Made by a program: the position numbers and the translations under genes. From Chitinophagaceae bacterium IBVUCB2 (lineage in GTDB: Bacteria; Bacteroidota; Bacteroidia; Chitinophagales; Chitinophagaceae), in NCBI GenBank assembly GCA_002127295.1, contig NFUV01000001.1, forward strand, positions 930,001-994,000: a stretch of DNA of 64,000 nt, given 5' to 3'. Of this stretch, positions 43,216 to 52,617 are shown in pieces. Under the pieces are notes generated by a model, which did not search any database, was not told the origin of the DNA, and was given only the letters and a program-made list of their open reading frames with translations. Position 1 is the first letter of the stretch. The number at the start of each line of letters is the position of its first letter.

Positions 43216-45687
43216 TTAAAACCATTTCCCCTTTTTCCTATCCCATGTTGTTATACCAATCTTAAACTGAACAGGATTGCGAAATTGATTAGCTGCAGAG
43301 CCAACAACATATACACCGAGTTTAAATTTGCCAAGGTTATTAAATGGAATTTTAAAAACCCGTTCAATGCCCGTAAACACTTCTGCATAACGCAGGTTTC
43401 TCTCCGGTGCAAATAAAAATCCAGCCCCGGCTATTTCCCGCAGACCGATTTTTTTAAAGAATGGAATTTTATTCAACAATGCACCGTTGAATTCATGTAT
43501 ATAATGCCCTTCATAAAAGCGTTTAAAGGTTGCGAAACTAGAATCGAGAGATTGAAAGGCTTCACTTGGATTCATAAAAAAGATCGGATCACCACGGCGC
43601 TGGTATTTATAATCTACCAGGCGCAATTCTTTTTGATTGAGGAAAGAACCTGTTTTTACAGAGTAAGAAGAAGTTCCCGTCACTCCAAGTTTTGCAGATT
43701 GCCTGATGCCAAATTCTAAATAATCAAAATCAATTACGCTATTCATTAACCCGGGAATCCCTTTTCTCCACTGCACATAAAAAGTAGGCCATGCAGATCC
43801 GAGTATTACTTTTTCTTTCGGCTCCCTGATATATCGTTGACCAGGAGTGTACTCTACTCTTAATTTTCCATAAAAAGCATTGTAAGATGGAAACGCTGGT
43901 GCCTGGTTATCATCGAGTAAGTCATCAAATAAACTATCAACCCTGCTATTGGTTTTGTAATCACTTACTGATTTTCGAAAAGCAACATCAGCGTTAGAGA
44001 ATAAAAATAACCCGTTCGCCAATTCAATACTATGCCCCAATCCTACTGCCTGGTGCAAATACACATTGCTCCGCTTGATCATATTGATCCACGCATCACC
44101 ACTAAAGATGGCTTCAAAACTTTTTTCCAAGCTAACATAATAGTAGCCACGGTTAAAAGGATTGTACAACCTGTTTATGTGTACGGCGCCATTAATATCC
44201 TTATTGCGAAAGCCATAACTCAGATCTCCATTTATAAAAATATTTTTCCTTGACTCAAAGGTTTTTGAATAACCTACAAATGCCTGTAGCCGGGTGCCTC
44301 CAAAACTGAAAGGTTGATAAAGTGTATATAACGCTGGTAAATTCCAATGCCTTCTTTTTTCATGGTCATTGAACTGTTGGCCTTTGAACAAAATTTTCTG
44401 CCAGGTAATTTTATTTGTTATCCTGTCTAATGAATCAAGATATGTTTTGGTATGTGTGGCCTGGTAAACACTGTCTTTATAATGAATAAAGCGAACTTCC
44501 TTTTCTGTCAATGGTTCTGTACGGTTGGCCTCCCAGAAACTGCTATCTCTTTTATATGCATCGGATGAAGCTGAGCTCAATTCTGTCCCAAAATATTTTT
44601 TATCAAAAGCCTTATTTAATTCAAAATCTTTATAAGTAACTACAGTTCGGCCAGAAGATTTCTTTTTATCAGACATTGCTTTGTAGGTCAACTCCTGCCG
44701 GGTTATCATCCATGCTTTGCCATTTACCAGTTCATACTGTTGTTCTACTTCAAAAAAGTCATATTCTGCTAAATGATATTTTGGTAATTGCAATTTTGTG
44801 TGAAGAACTACCCATGTGCCATCAGCAATGGTAATTTCTCCTTCTACAGTTGCATTACTTAATTGTCGTGGCTTTATACTGATTGTATAAACTTTTTTAC
44901 CATTGATCGTTTCTGTCTTCAATGTTTTAAAACGATAAGCCAGCAATCCGCTATAGCTAAGTGGCGATAAAAATGGTGTTTGAGAAATAGTTGGAATATT
45001 GACGATGTTATTATAAAAATTAAAGTCTGCTTCTGTAGTAGAAAGAAAAAACAGGTTGTTTGAATTTCCTCTCTTGCTCACTCCCGTTCTCTCTTCTTTT
45101 ATTCGCCGGGACGATTCCTTATCAAGCCGAAGTACGATCTCAGCGAATGCCATACGATTCATTTCTGCATTCCCCTGGTTAGCTTTTAGCATAGAATCAT
45201 TCTTGGCCGTTTTCTTTGGTTTCTTTATTTCCATCGAATCTTCCTGCAAAGCTTTTATATAAACATTGCAGGAGTATGGACCGGCTGCAGCTTCAATGGC
45301 ATCTTTATTTCGTATTACATTTCGTATATACTCTTCGGCCTTGTCTTTAAATTTTCCTTTTATAGTTACTTCAGATAGATTAGTAGCATCGCTGGCTTCC
45401 AGTATTATATCCTGGCGAATATTTGTCTTTCGTATTATAATCGTAAGTACTTGTGCTTTATATCCAACCATGGTCACTATCAGGTCATACTTGCCTTCTT
45501 CCAGTTCAAGTTCATAACTACCATCTTCCTTAGTTACACTCCCTTGTTTGTATTCCTTCACCTGTACACTGACAAAAGCAAGCGGTTCCATCTTCGCATT
45601 GGTAATTTTTCCGTAGAGCTTAATGGACTGCGCTGTAGCAGCAGAACTAATAAATAGCAGCGTAGCGATTAAGAGGTTTTGGTACAT
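43216..45687 (-). CDS. DUF5686 outer-membrane protein with carboxypeptidase-like domain, copy A
   Basis: The 823-residue protein has a signal peptide (1-19), a CarboxypepD_reg-like domain (KLYGKITNAKMEPLAFVSVQV; to about 110), a helical/strand middle and a C-terminal barrel of the DUF5686 type ending VQFKIGITTWDRKKGKWF. It is a close tandem paralogue of the next gene. The function is unknown; these are thought to be outer-membrane proteins. It converges on the amidotransferase gene, with 29 bp between them. Confidence 0.82.
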   Translation of the reverse strand: MYQNLLIATLLFISSAATAQSIKLYGKITNAKMEPLAFVSVQVKEYKQGSVTKEDGSYELELEEGKYDLIVTMVGYKAQVLTIIIRKTNIRQDIILEASDATNLSEVTIKGKFKDKAEEYIRNVIRNKDAIEAAAGPYSCNVYIKALQEDSMEIKKPKKTAKNDSMLKANQGNAEMNRMAFAEIVLRLDKESSRRIKEERTGVSKRGNSNNLFFLSTTEADFNFYNNIVNIPTISQTPFLSPLSYSGLLAYRFKTLKTETINGKKVYTISIKPRQLSNATVEGEITIADGTWVVLHTKLQLPKYHLAEYDFFEVEQQYELVNGKAWMITRQELTYKAMSDKKKSSGRTVVTYKDFELNKAFDKKYFGTELSSASSDAYKRDSSFWEANRTEPLTEKEVRFIHYKDSVYQATHTKTYLDSLDRITNKITWQKILFKGQQFNDHEKRRHWNLPALYTLYQPFSFGGTRLQAFVGYSKTFESRKNIFINGDLSYGFRNKDINGAVHINRLYNPFNRGYYYVSLEKSFEAIFSGDAWINMIKRSNVYLHQAVGLGHSIELANGLFLFSNADVAFRKSVSDYKTNSRVDSLFDDLLDDNQAPAFPSYNAFYGKLRVEYTPGQRYIREPKEKVILGSAWPTFYVQWRKGIPGLMNSVIDFDYLEFGIRQSAKLGVTGTSSYSVKTGSFLNQKELRLVDYKYQRRGDPIFFMNPSEAFQSLDSSFATFKRFYEGHYIHEFNGALLNKIPFFKKIGLREIAGAGFLFAPERNLRYAEVFTGIERVFKIPFNNLGKFKLGVYVVGSAANQFRNPVQFKIGITTWDRKKGKWF

Positions 45688-45803
45688 AGCAGTGGCGACA
45701 AAGTAAAATGATATTACTATTGATTTGCTATCAGGTATTCTTAAAAGAAGAGTTTTCCAAAATATTTAACAAGGAGAAAATATTTTTCTTAGGAAGTTTA
45801 ATC

Positions 45804-48251
45804 TTACCTCCACCTATTCCTAAACCGATCCCAGGTAGTCAATCCAATTTTAAACTGAACAGGGTTATTAAACTTATTTGCAACAGAACCTACTACATAC
45901 ACTCCCAGCTTAACCCTGGCTAATGGATTAAACGGCCATTTAAAAACCCGTTCAATACCACCAAAGAATTCAATGTAGCGCAGATCCCTTTCTGGGGCGA
46001 TCAAAAATCCACCCCCTGCAATCTCCTGTAGTTTTAATTTTTTTAAGAACGGAATTCGATTTATAAAAAACCCATTGAACTCATGCACCAGGTTGCCCTG
46101 GTAGTACCGGTCAAATACAGGGAAAGTAGAATCCAATGCCTGGAAAGAACGATTAGGATTTTGGAAGAATAGCGGATCACCTTGCCGCATAAATTTATAA
46201 TCAATGATGCGGAGGTCTTTGGTATTTATAAAATCACCTGACTTGGCAATATAAGATGTGTTACCTGCCACTCCAAGATTGATATTTTGTTCTACACCAA
46301 ATTCCAGGTAATCAAAATCGATCTTACTTTTAAATAATTTGGGCACTCCTTTTCTCCAGGTAATATAAAAAGTTGGCCATTTAGAGCCAAGAAAAATTTT
46401 CTCCCTTGGTTCTCTTATGTATCGCAACCTGGGTGTGTAAAATAATTTTACTTCATTGTAGCTGGCATTGTAGGCTTCAAAATCTACCGGCGGTTCATTA
46501 GGAATACCAAATATACTGTCGGCATTATTCCCTACTTTATAATCACTTACCGAACGTCGAAATGCCACTTCAACTTTATTCATTAAATGCAATCCGTGCA
46601 ATATTTCTAATTGGTGACTTGCCTCCAATGAATTGTTTAAATAAATATTACTCCGCTTCAATACATTTACCCACGCATCACCGGGATAAATGAATTCAAA
46701 ATTTCTTCCGCCTTTAATTGTGAATTCCCCACGGCTAAATGGATTGTACATTCGTTGTAATCCCACCGTGCCATTAATATCCCTGTTGCGGAAACCATAG
46801 CTTATATCCGCTTCTAATGATAAATTCTTTCTGGACGTATAGGTTTTTCGGTAAGCACCTGCCAGTTTTAATCTTGCTCCACCAAATGCAACCGGCTGTA
46901 TCATAGAAGTAATGGGCGGCAATATCCACATCCTTTCTTTGCGATGGTCATTAAATATCTGGCCGAAGATGAGCATCTTCTTCCAGGTAATCTTATTCAG
47001 CACTTTGTCCATCGAATCGAGATAGGCAACACTCCTGGTATAGCGATAAATACTATCCTGGTAACGGGTGTATAATTCCTGTTGCTTTGATAAAGGCTCT
47101 GCCCGTACTGATTTCCAGAACGTAGAATCTTTTTCATAAGCTTCAACAGAAGTAGAGCTTACTTCCATTCCAAAATGTCCCTTCTTAAAATTCTTTTTTA
47201 ATTCGTAGCCGGAATACACCACCGTTGTTTCTCCATACAACCTTCCTTTTTTTGTTTTGGAATAATAGTTGAATTGCTGGCGGGTGATCATTCTTGCACT
47301 ATCGCCTACCGCTTCATACTGTTGTTTTACTTCCATGAAATCGTATTCCGGCATATGCGCTTGGGGAAGTCTAAACTCGGTAGAGAAAACAGCCCATGTG
47401 CTATCCTGTATCGTTATCTCTCCTTCGATAGTAGCATTACTCAATTGCCGGGGGCGGATAGCGATAGTGTAAACTTTCGGTTTTACCGTTCTATCAATTT
47501 TAATGGTCTTAAAACGATAAGCGACTAACCCGCTATAACTTAATGGAGAAACAAAAGGAATTTTAGAAACCGGTGGTGCCTGTATCAGGTTATCATAAAT
47601 ATAGAAATCGCCTTCAGTAGCTGATAAGTAAAAAAGACTGGCTGTATTTCCTTGTTTTTTTACGCCTACTCTCTCCTCTTTTATTTGTCCGCCAGCACTT
47701 CTATCTAATTTTAACAACACTTCTGCCAGCGACATTCCTTCAAAGTTTTCCTTCATCAGCGAATCTGCTGTTTCTCTTTTTTTGGTAACACCAGAATCTA
47801 ATTGAAAGGCTTTAATGTAAACATTCGTAGAATAAGAACCAATGGCATCCAAAATGGCGCCTTTGTTTTGAATTACATTTCGAACTAACTCCTCTGCCCT
47901 ATCTCTTGTTTTTACTTTTAAAACAATTTCTGAAAGACTGGAGGTCTCGTTATCTTCCAGTATAATCGTTTCCACTACATCCTCATTATTGATATAAACA
48001 GTGGAGACTTTTGTTTTATAACCTACCATACTTACTACCACATCATACTTACCTCTTTCCAGGTAAAATGCATAGGAACCATCATCATTAGTGACAGAAC
48101 CTTTTTTCAATTCCTTTACTTCAATACTGGCTAATGGAAGTGGTTCTTTTTTATCGTTTACCACCCAACCGGAAAGTTTATAGAGTTGCCCATTGGAAAA
48201 TTGGGCCAGTAGTAGAAGTAAAAAGATGAGTGACGAGTACCTGAATTTCAT
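45804..48251 (-). CDS. DUF5686 outer-membrane protein with carboxypeptidase-like domain, copy B
   Basis: The 815-residue protein matches copy A along its whole length: a signal peptide, KLSGWVVNDKKEPLPLASIEV, then the shared blocks SLSEIVLKVK, PPVSKIPFVSPLSYSGLVAY, RPRQLSNATIEGEITI, YGFRNRDINGTV and VQFKIGLTTWDRFRNRW. The two genes are 116 bp apart in the same orientation, so they arose by tandem duplication and have since diverged widely. This copy is transcribed first. Confidence 0.82.
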   Translation of the reverse strand: MKFRYSSLIFLLLLLAQFSNGQLYKLSGWVVNDKKEPLPLASIEVKELKKGSVTNDDGSYAFYLERGKYDVVVSMVGYKTKVSTVYINNEDVVETIILEDNETSSLSEIVLKVKTRDRAEELVRNVIQNKGAILDAIGSYSTNVYIKAFQLDSGVTKKRETADSLMKENFEGMSLAEVLLKLDRSAGGQIKEERVGVKKQGNTASLFYLSATEGDFYIYDNLIQAPPVSKIPFVSPLSYSGLVAYRFKTIKIDRTVKPKVYTIAIRPRQLSNATIEGEITIQDSTWAVFSTEFRLPQAHMPEYDFMEVKQQYEAVGDSARMITRQQFNYYSKTKKGRLYGETTVVYSGYELKKNFKKGHFGMEVSSTSVEAYEKDSTFWKSVRAEPLSKQQELYTRYQDSIYRYTRSVAYLDSMDKVLNKITWKKMLIFGQIFNDHRKERMWILPPITSMIQPVAFGGARLKLAGAYRKTYTSRKNLSLEADISYGFRNRDINGTVGLQRMYNPFSRGEFTIKGGRNFEFIYPGDAWVNVLKRSNIYLNNSLEASHQLEILHGLHLMNKVEVAFRRSVSDYKVGNNADSIFGIPNEPPVDFEAYNASYNEVKLFYTPRLRYIREPREKIFLGSKWPTFYITWRKGVPKLFKSKIDFDYLEFGVEQNINLGVAGNTSYIAKSGDFINTKDLRIIDYKFMRQGDPLFFQNPNRSFQALDSTFPVFDRYYQGNLVHEFNGFFINRIPFLKKLKLQEIAGGGFLIAPERDLRYIEFFGGIERVFKWPFNPLARVKLGVYVVGSVANKFNNPVQFKIGLTTWDRFRNRWR

Positions 48252-48740
48252 TCAATAAGGAATAGTTGCAAAATTTGTGATTCTTTCGGGCTTTAACTAA
48301 TCAGCAGGTGTTTTTTCATTTAATATTAACAGGAATTCAATGACAGTAACTATATCGTATGCGTTGCTTCATTGCAAAAGTAACATAGTGTATTATTTTC
48401 AGGTATTTATTTCATGGAAGAGATTTCAGCTCTCTGTCGTAACCATGCAGTACCATAAAAAAGAAATTGATGCTACTCATATTCCCCACTTCGTGTCTTT
48501 CTGAGACCGATACGTAAAAAACCATTAACTAAAATTTTTGGAGCAGTATTTGTATTCACATCTGTGAATAATTAACTTTAGGATATAATAGCTACCATAA
48601 GTTATATTTGAAAAAGAGGGGTAAGCTTCCTGCATAGCGGGATGACGCAAACTAATCCGGTACAGCCCTTCGCCGGCTTTTTGAAAACATGGCGCTGCTT
48701 CCCACCCAATGAATGAAGCAACCATACAAACTGAAGTGAA
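48252..48740. other. 489-bp intergenic region upstream of phoH
   Basis: No reading frame with family resemblance was found on either strand. It must hold the divergent promoters of the DUF5686 pair and phoH. TATATTTG at 48603-48610 fits TAnnTTTG in the phoH direction and would give a leader of about 125 bases. The leader contains GCCCTTCGCCGGC-type GC-rich bases able to fold, but no riboswitch was recognised. Confidence 0.5.
48603..48610 (+). promoter_or_regulatory. Candidate -7 box for phoH
   Basis: TATATTTG matches TAnnTTTG about 130 bp upstream of the phoH TTG start. A TTT (48577-48579) lies near, but not at, the -33 position. Confidence 0.35.
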
Positions 48741-49760
48741 TTGACAGACACAATCATCAACCTTGAAACCGTAAACCCTATTGAATTTTTTGGTGTAAAC
48801 AACGGTAAGCTCGACATTCTCAAAAAGAAATTTCCCCTGTTAAAAATTCTTTCCCGCGGCACTCAATTAAAACTGAGCGGTGCTCCCGAGCAGATTGAAA
48901 CAGCCCGTGAAAAGATTTCTCTCATTGTTACCTACCTGGAACGTAATGGCCATATGAGCCAGAATTACTTTGAACAGGTACTGGGTGGCGATGATGCGGA
49001 AGTAATCGACCATTTCAGGGAAAAAAATCCCAATGAAGTATTGGTATTTGGTCCCAACGGAAAATCTGTAAGGGCAAGAACAGCCAACCAGAAAAAATTA
49101 GTACAGGAATCAGAAAAAAATGACATCGTATTTGCTATTGGTCCTGCCGGTACCGGTAAAACGTACACTGCAGTAGCATTGGCAGTACGGGCATTGAAAA
49201 ATAAACAGGTTAAAAAAATCATTCTTACCCGGCCTGCGGTAGAAGCTGGTGAAAGCCTTGGTTTTCTTCCCGGTGATCTGAAAGAAAAGATTGATCCGTA
49301 TTTACGTCCACTGTATGATGCGCTGGATGATATGATACCGGCGGATAAGCTGGGTTACTATATGAGTACCCGTACGATTGAGATTGCACCACTTGCTTAT
49401 ATGCGTGGCCGTACATTGGACAACGCATATATCATTTTGGATGAAGCACAAAACGCTACGGAACTCCAATTGAAAATGTTTTTAACAAGAATCGGCGCCA
49501 ATGCCAAAGCCATAATAACTGGTGATATGACGCAGGTGGATTTACCAAGAAACCAGCGAAGCGGCTTATTGATGTCAACCCGGATTTTGAAAAACATTGA
49601 CGGCATTGCTCATATTGAGCTGGATGAAGAAGATGTAGTAAGGCACCGGTTAGTTAAAGCTATTATTAAAGCTTATAACAAAGAACATGAAAGAGAAGAA
49701 GAAGAATATGCGAACCGCCAGACGCCACAAATTATAAAGAAAGACAAACCGGCTACATAG
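48741..49760 (+). CDS. phoH: PhoH-family ATPase
   Basis: The 339-residue protein has an N-terminal KH-like region and a PhoH ATPase domain: Walker A GPAGTGKTYTA at 134-144, TRPAVEAGESLGFLPGDL, Walker B YIILDEAQN, and TGDMTQVDLPRN. PhoH proteins are cytoplasmic nucleotidases/RNA helicase-like ATPases linked to phosphate stress and RNA metabolism. The start is TTG at 48741: the encoded MTDTIINLETVNPIEFFGVNN matches the usual N-terminus of Bacteroidota PhoH, and the first in-frame ATG is 71 codons further in. Confidence 0.93.
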   Translation: MTDTIINLETVNPIEFFGVNNGKLDILKKKFPLLKILSRGTQLKLSGAPEQIETAREKISLIVTYLERNGHMSQNYFEQVLGGDDAEVIDHFREKNPNEVLVFGPNGKSVRARTANQKKLVQESEKNDIVFAIGPAGTGKTYTAVALAVRALKNKQVKKIILTRPAVEAGESLGFLPGDLKEKIDPYLRPLYDALDDMIPADKLGYYMSTRTIEIAPLAYMRGRTLDNAYIILDEAQNATELQLKMFLTRIGANAKAIITGDMTQVDLPRNQRSGLLMSTRILKNIDGIAHIELDEEDVVRHRLVKAIIKAYNKEHEREEEEYANRQTPQIIKKDKPAT

Positions 49761-49789
49761 CACATACAAAGATTTATTATTTTGCAGGA

Positions 49790-50437
49790 ATGAAGAGAAC
49801 CTACTATTTCTTTTTGTTCCTGCTTTTTTTATACTGGAGTTGTACTTCTGCTGACTCAACACCAAAAAAAACGATCTCTGCTGCTGATTTAACCACAGCT
49901 TATAAAGCGATAGACAGTTTAAAACAGTTTATTAATAACGGGGATATAATTTTTAGAAATGGACGGGATGAAATAAGCCAGGCTGCCCGGAGTATGAACC
50001 GTAAAGACACTTCTTTTTCGCATTGTGGTATTGTATTTATTGAAAAAGATTCCGCATTTGTTTACCATGCCCTGGGAGGCATTTACAACCCCGGTCAAAA
50101 ACTCCGCAGGGATTTACTGGATAGTTTTTGTACACCTGCAGAAAACAATGCGATTGGGCTGTACCGCCATTCTTTGCAAAAAGAACAAATCGAAAAACTG
50201 AAATTGGTAGTTACTAATTATTACAAGGGAGGTCTAAAATTCGATATGTATTTTAATTATTTTTCCGACGATGTGATGTACTGCTCCGAATTTGTTTTTA
50301 AATCAATCAATCAATCATTGAACGGCGCTTATAACAAATATGTTCGCCTGGACACCCTCCCTTATGGTGTAACTACTGATGATATATTCTTAAACGAAAA
50401 TTGCCGGTTGATAAAACGACTGCAAATAGACTGGTGA
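49790..50437 (+). CDS. YiiX/YebB-like (permuted NlpC/P60) cysteine hydrolase lipoprotein
   Basis: The 215-residue protein has a lipoprotein signal with Cys18 (LYWSCTS). The rest matches the circularly permuted papain-like YiiX/YebB group: GDIIFRNG, the catalytic His78 in SHCGIVFI, and the nucleophile Cys165 in MYCSEFVFKS. Members may cleave peptide or amide bonds at the cell wall or lipids; the substrate is not known. It lies 29 bp after phoH on the same strand. Confidence 0.8.
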   Translation: MKRTYYFFLFLLFLYWSCTSADSTPKKTISAADLTTAYKAIDSLKQFINNGDIIFRNGRDEISQAARSMNRKDTSFSHCGIVFIEKDSAFVYHALGGIYNPGQKLRRDLLDSFCTPAENNAIGLYRHSLQKEQIEKLKLVVTNYYKGGLKFDMYFNYFSDDVMYCSEFVFKSINQSLNGAYNKYVRLDTLPYGVTTDDIFLNENCRLIKRLQIDW

Positions 50438-50454
50438 AATAAATAGAGGAATCA

Positions 50455-50462
50455 TACATTTG
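50455..50462 (+). promoter_or_regulatory. Candidate -7 box before the DUF4878-like lipoprotein
   Basis: TACATTTG fits TAnnTTTG and lies 25 bp before the ATG at 50488. No clear -33 TTG. Confidence 0.35.
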
Positions 50463-50487
50463 TGTCTCAAAACCATAAAACCAACAA

Positions 50488-51105
50488 ATGAAAAAGATCA
50501 TCTCCAACTATTTTTTTATTGCGGGAGCAATAATGCTACTTATTACCGGCTGTAAAGGGAAAGATGCCCAAATACAAAATGACCCTAAAGCAGTTGTACT
50601 GGCCTTCTTTGAAAGAATGTCGAAAAAAGATATTGATGGTGCTGCTAAACTGGCAACAAAGGAAAGTAAGCCCACCCTTGATATGATGAAAAAAGCCATT
50701 GACGCTGCTGAAAAAATGGGTATAGATAAAGATAAAACTGCAAAAGACGATCCATCTGAAGATTTCAAGAATATCGTGGTAGGTGACGCAAAGATCAATG
50801 GCGACAAAGCCACTGTTGCTATTACCAACAAAGCTAAAAATGATGGCACCAAGGAATTCCCATTAGTAAAAGAAGGAGGAGCCTGGAAAGTAGATTTCAG
50901 CATGGCTACTCTTATGCAAATGGGTATGGATGAGAAGGCTGGAAAAAATGATTGGGATACGAACACCGATACAACAACGGTTAAAGACTACATGAATATT
51001 GATACAATTAAAAAAGGACTGGAGGGTTTGGACACTCTTCTAAAATCTGTTGATCCTGAAAAAATGAAGGAGATGATGAAAGAACTGGAGAAACTGAAAC
51101 AATAA
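50488..51105 (+). CDS. DUF4878-like lipoprotein
   Basis: The 205-residue protein has a lipoprotein signal with Cys22 (MLLITGCKGKD) followed by an NTF2-like DUF4878-type domain: DPKAVVLAFFERMSKKDIDGAAKLAT, a KATVAITNKAKNDGTK strand and LVKEGGAWKVDFSM. The C-terminal third is Met/Lys-rich and helical (PEKMKEMMKELEKLKQ). It is probably periplasmic. The gene is followed by a terminator and then a smaller protein of similar plan. Confidence 0.75.
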   Translation: MKKIISNYFFIAGAIMLLITGCKGKDAQIQNDPKAVVLAFFERMSKKDIDGAAKLATKESKPTLDMMKKAIDAAEKMGIDKDKTAKDDPSEDFKNIVVGDAKINGDKATVAITNKAKNDGTKEFPLVKEGGAWKVDFSMATLMQMGMDEKAGKNDWDTNTDTTTVKDYMNIDTIKKGLEGLDTLLKSVDPEKMKEMMKELEKLKQ

Positions 51106-51126
51106 TTGAATTACTGCTATACATGA

Positions 51127-51158
51127 TAAAAGCACTTCTTTACAGAGGTGCTTTTTAT
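51127..51158. terminator. Terminator after the DUF4878-like gene
   Basis: AAAAGCACTTC and GAGGTGCTTTTT form a hairpin with a TTTACA loop, followed by ATTTT. Confidence 0.8.
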
Positions 51159-51203
51159 TTTACAAGAGCCTTCACCCCATACTAAATTTTAGTAATTTGC
51201 ATT

Positions 51204-51665
51204 ATGAGAGTTATACATCCAGTCATTCTTTGTCTTTTCATTTTTGTAATTGCTTCCTGTAAAGGCAAAGACAAACAGTCGACTACCAAATCAGAAAACA
51301 ATATTGACGCAGCCCGAAACTTTATCCGTGCAGCGCTTGACGGAAAATTTGATGAGGCCCGAAATTTTATGTTGACGGATTCGTTAAACACTAATTATAT
51401 GGATTTAGCGGAGAGGAGTTTTCAGAATATTAATCAATCCATTAAAGATGGTTACCGTGCTGCTTCTATTAAAATTCTGAATGTAATGGACGTAGTGAAA
51501 GATTCTTCAACAGTGGTTATCTATTCTAATTCTTTTATGAACAATCCCGACACTTTGAAGGTGCTGAATGTTAACGGTCAATGGTTGGTTGATTTTAAAT
51601 ACTTGTATCAACACGATAGTGATACAACTATTAATAAGCCAGTTAGTAAGGATAGCCTGCCATGA
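51204..51665 (+). CDS. Small DUF4878-like lipoprotein
   Basis: The 153-residue protein has a lipoprotein signal with Cys19 (FVIASCKGKD), sharing the CKGKD start of the mature protein upstream, and an NTF2-like domain (AARNFIRAALDGKFDEARNFML, VLNVNGQWLVDFKYLY). It may be a diverged paralogue of the 50488 gene. Its last four bases overlap the crcB start (ATGA), so it is translationally coupled to crcB. Confidence 0.7.
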   Translation: MRVIHPVILCLFIFVIASCKGKDKQSTTKSENNIDAARNFIRAALDGKFDEARNFMLTDSLNTNYMDLAERSFQNINQSIKDGYRAASIKILNVMDVVKDSSTVVIYSNSFMNNPDTLKVLNVNGQWLVDFKYLYQHDSDTTINKPVSKDSLP

Positions 51666-52036
51666 TTAAAAATATTTTATTAGTAGGATTGGGTGGCGGT
51701 ATCGGCAGTATTGCCCGTTACTTGTGCCAGCGATGGTTTGCAGCTACCTATGTACATTCATTTCCGTGGGGCACTTTTGCAGTAAATGTTGCAGGCTGTT
51801 TTTTGATTGGTATTTTCTGGGGAATAAGTTTTAAAACGTTTGATACAAACGAAAGCTGGAAATTATTCCTGATGACGGGGCTTTGTGGGGGCTTTACAAC
51901 TTTCTCAGCATTTACGCTGGAAGGAATTGGATTGATAAAAGAAGAAAAAATGGGATTGTTTTTTTCCTATGTTGCTGCCAGTGTGTTGCTGGGTTTATTA
52001 GCGACTTATGGAGGAATGAGATTGACTAAACTTTAA
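51662..52036 (+). CDS. crcB: Fluoride channel Fluc/CrcB
   Basis: The 124-residue membrane protein has four hydrophobic helices and the Fluc motifs GGIGSIARYLCQRWF, WGTFAVNVAGCFLIG (pore Asn) and GLCGGFTTFSAFTLE (Phe box). It forms a dual-topology dimer that lets fluoride leave the cell. A pyrophosphatase, an enzyme strongly inhibited by fluoride, follows four bases downstream. No fluoride riboswitch was recognised before the coupled lipoprotein gene. Confidence 0.93.
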   Translation: MIKNILLVGLGGGIGSIARYLCQRWFAATYVHSFPWGTFAVNVAGCFLIGIFWGISFKTFDTNESWKLFLMTGLCGGFTTFSAFTLEGIGLIKEEKMGLFFSYVAASVLLGLLATYGGMRLTKL

Positions 52037-52040
52037 AACT

Positions 52041-52589
52041 ATGAACATGTTGACGGTAAAACATCCCTGGCATGGTGCCCACTACGGAGATAAAGCACCT
52101 GCCACAGTTAATGCCTTGATCGAAATTCCGCAGGGTTCCCGTTCTAAATATGAAGTGGATAAAACTACCGGGCTGCTGCGGCTGGATAGGGTAATCTATT
52201 CTTCCTTTCAATATCCCATTAACTATGGATTTATTCCTCAAACACTTGGGCATGATAATGACCCGCTGGATATTTTGGTGTTGTGTTCTCAGTCTATTCA
52301 ATCACTTTGCCTGGTAGAAGCAAATGTTATAGGTAACATGCAGATGATTGACAGCGGACAAGTGGATGATAAAATAATTGCGGTAGCAGCAAAAGATCCT
52401 TCGGTTAATCATATTAGCAGGATGGAAGAATTACCCCATCATTTTTTACTGGAACTAAAAAATTTCTTTGAGCAATACAAAGTGCTGGAAAATAAAAAAG
52501 TAGCGATTGATAATTTCCAGGACCAGTTAATTGCCTACCGTATTATTAATGAAGCAACTGCATTGTATAAAGAAACCTTTCTGAAATAA
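52041..52589 (+). CDS. ppa: Inorganic pyrophosphatase (family I)
   Basis: The 182-residue protein has the soluble Mg-dependent PPase motifs: IEIPQGSRSKYEVDK, YPINYGFIPQT and the metal-binding DNDPLDILVL. It hydrolyses pyrophosphate and so drives biosynthetic reactions. The ATG at 52041 is four bases after the crcB stop and 28 bp before the next gene's ATG. Confidence 0.95.
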   Translation: MNMLTVKHPWHGAHYGDKAPATVNALIEIPQGSRSKYEVDKTTGLLRLDRVIYSSFQYPINYGFIPQTLGHDNDPLDILVLCSQSIQSLCLVEANVIGNMQMIDSGQVDDKIIAVAAKDPSVNHISRMEELPHHFLLELKNFFEQYKVLENKKVAIDNFQDQLIAYRIINEATALYKETFLK

Positions 52590-52617
52590 GTAAGTGGATA
52601 TACCTCAAAAAAATATT

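Noticed and set aside
51106-51661. A fluoride riboswitch upstream of crcB
   Set aside because: crcB overlaps a lipoprotein gene by four bases, and the upstream spacer holds a terminator hairpin but no sequence that I recognise as the crcB RNA motif.
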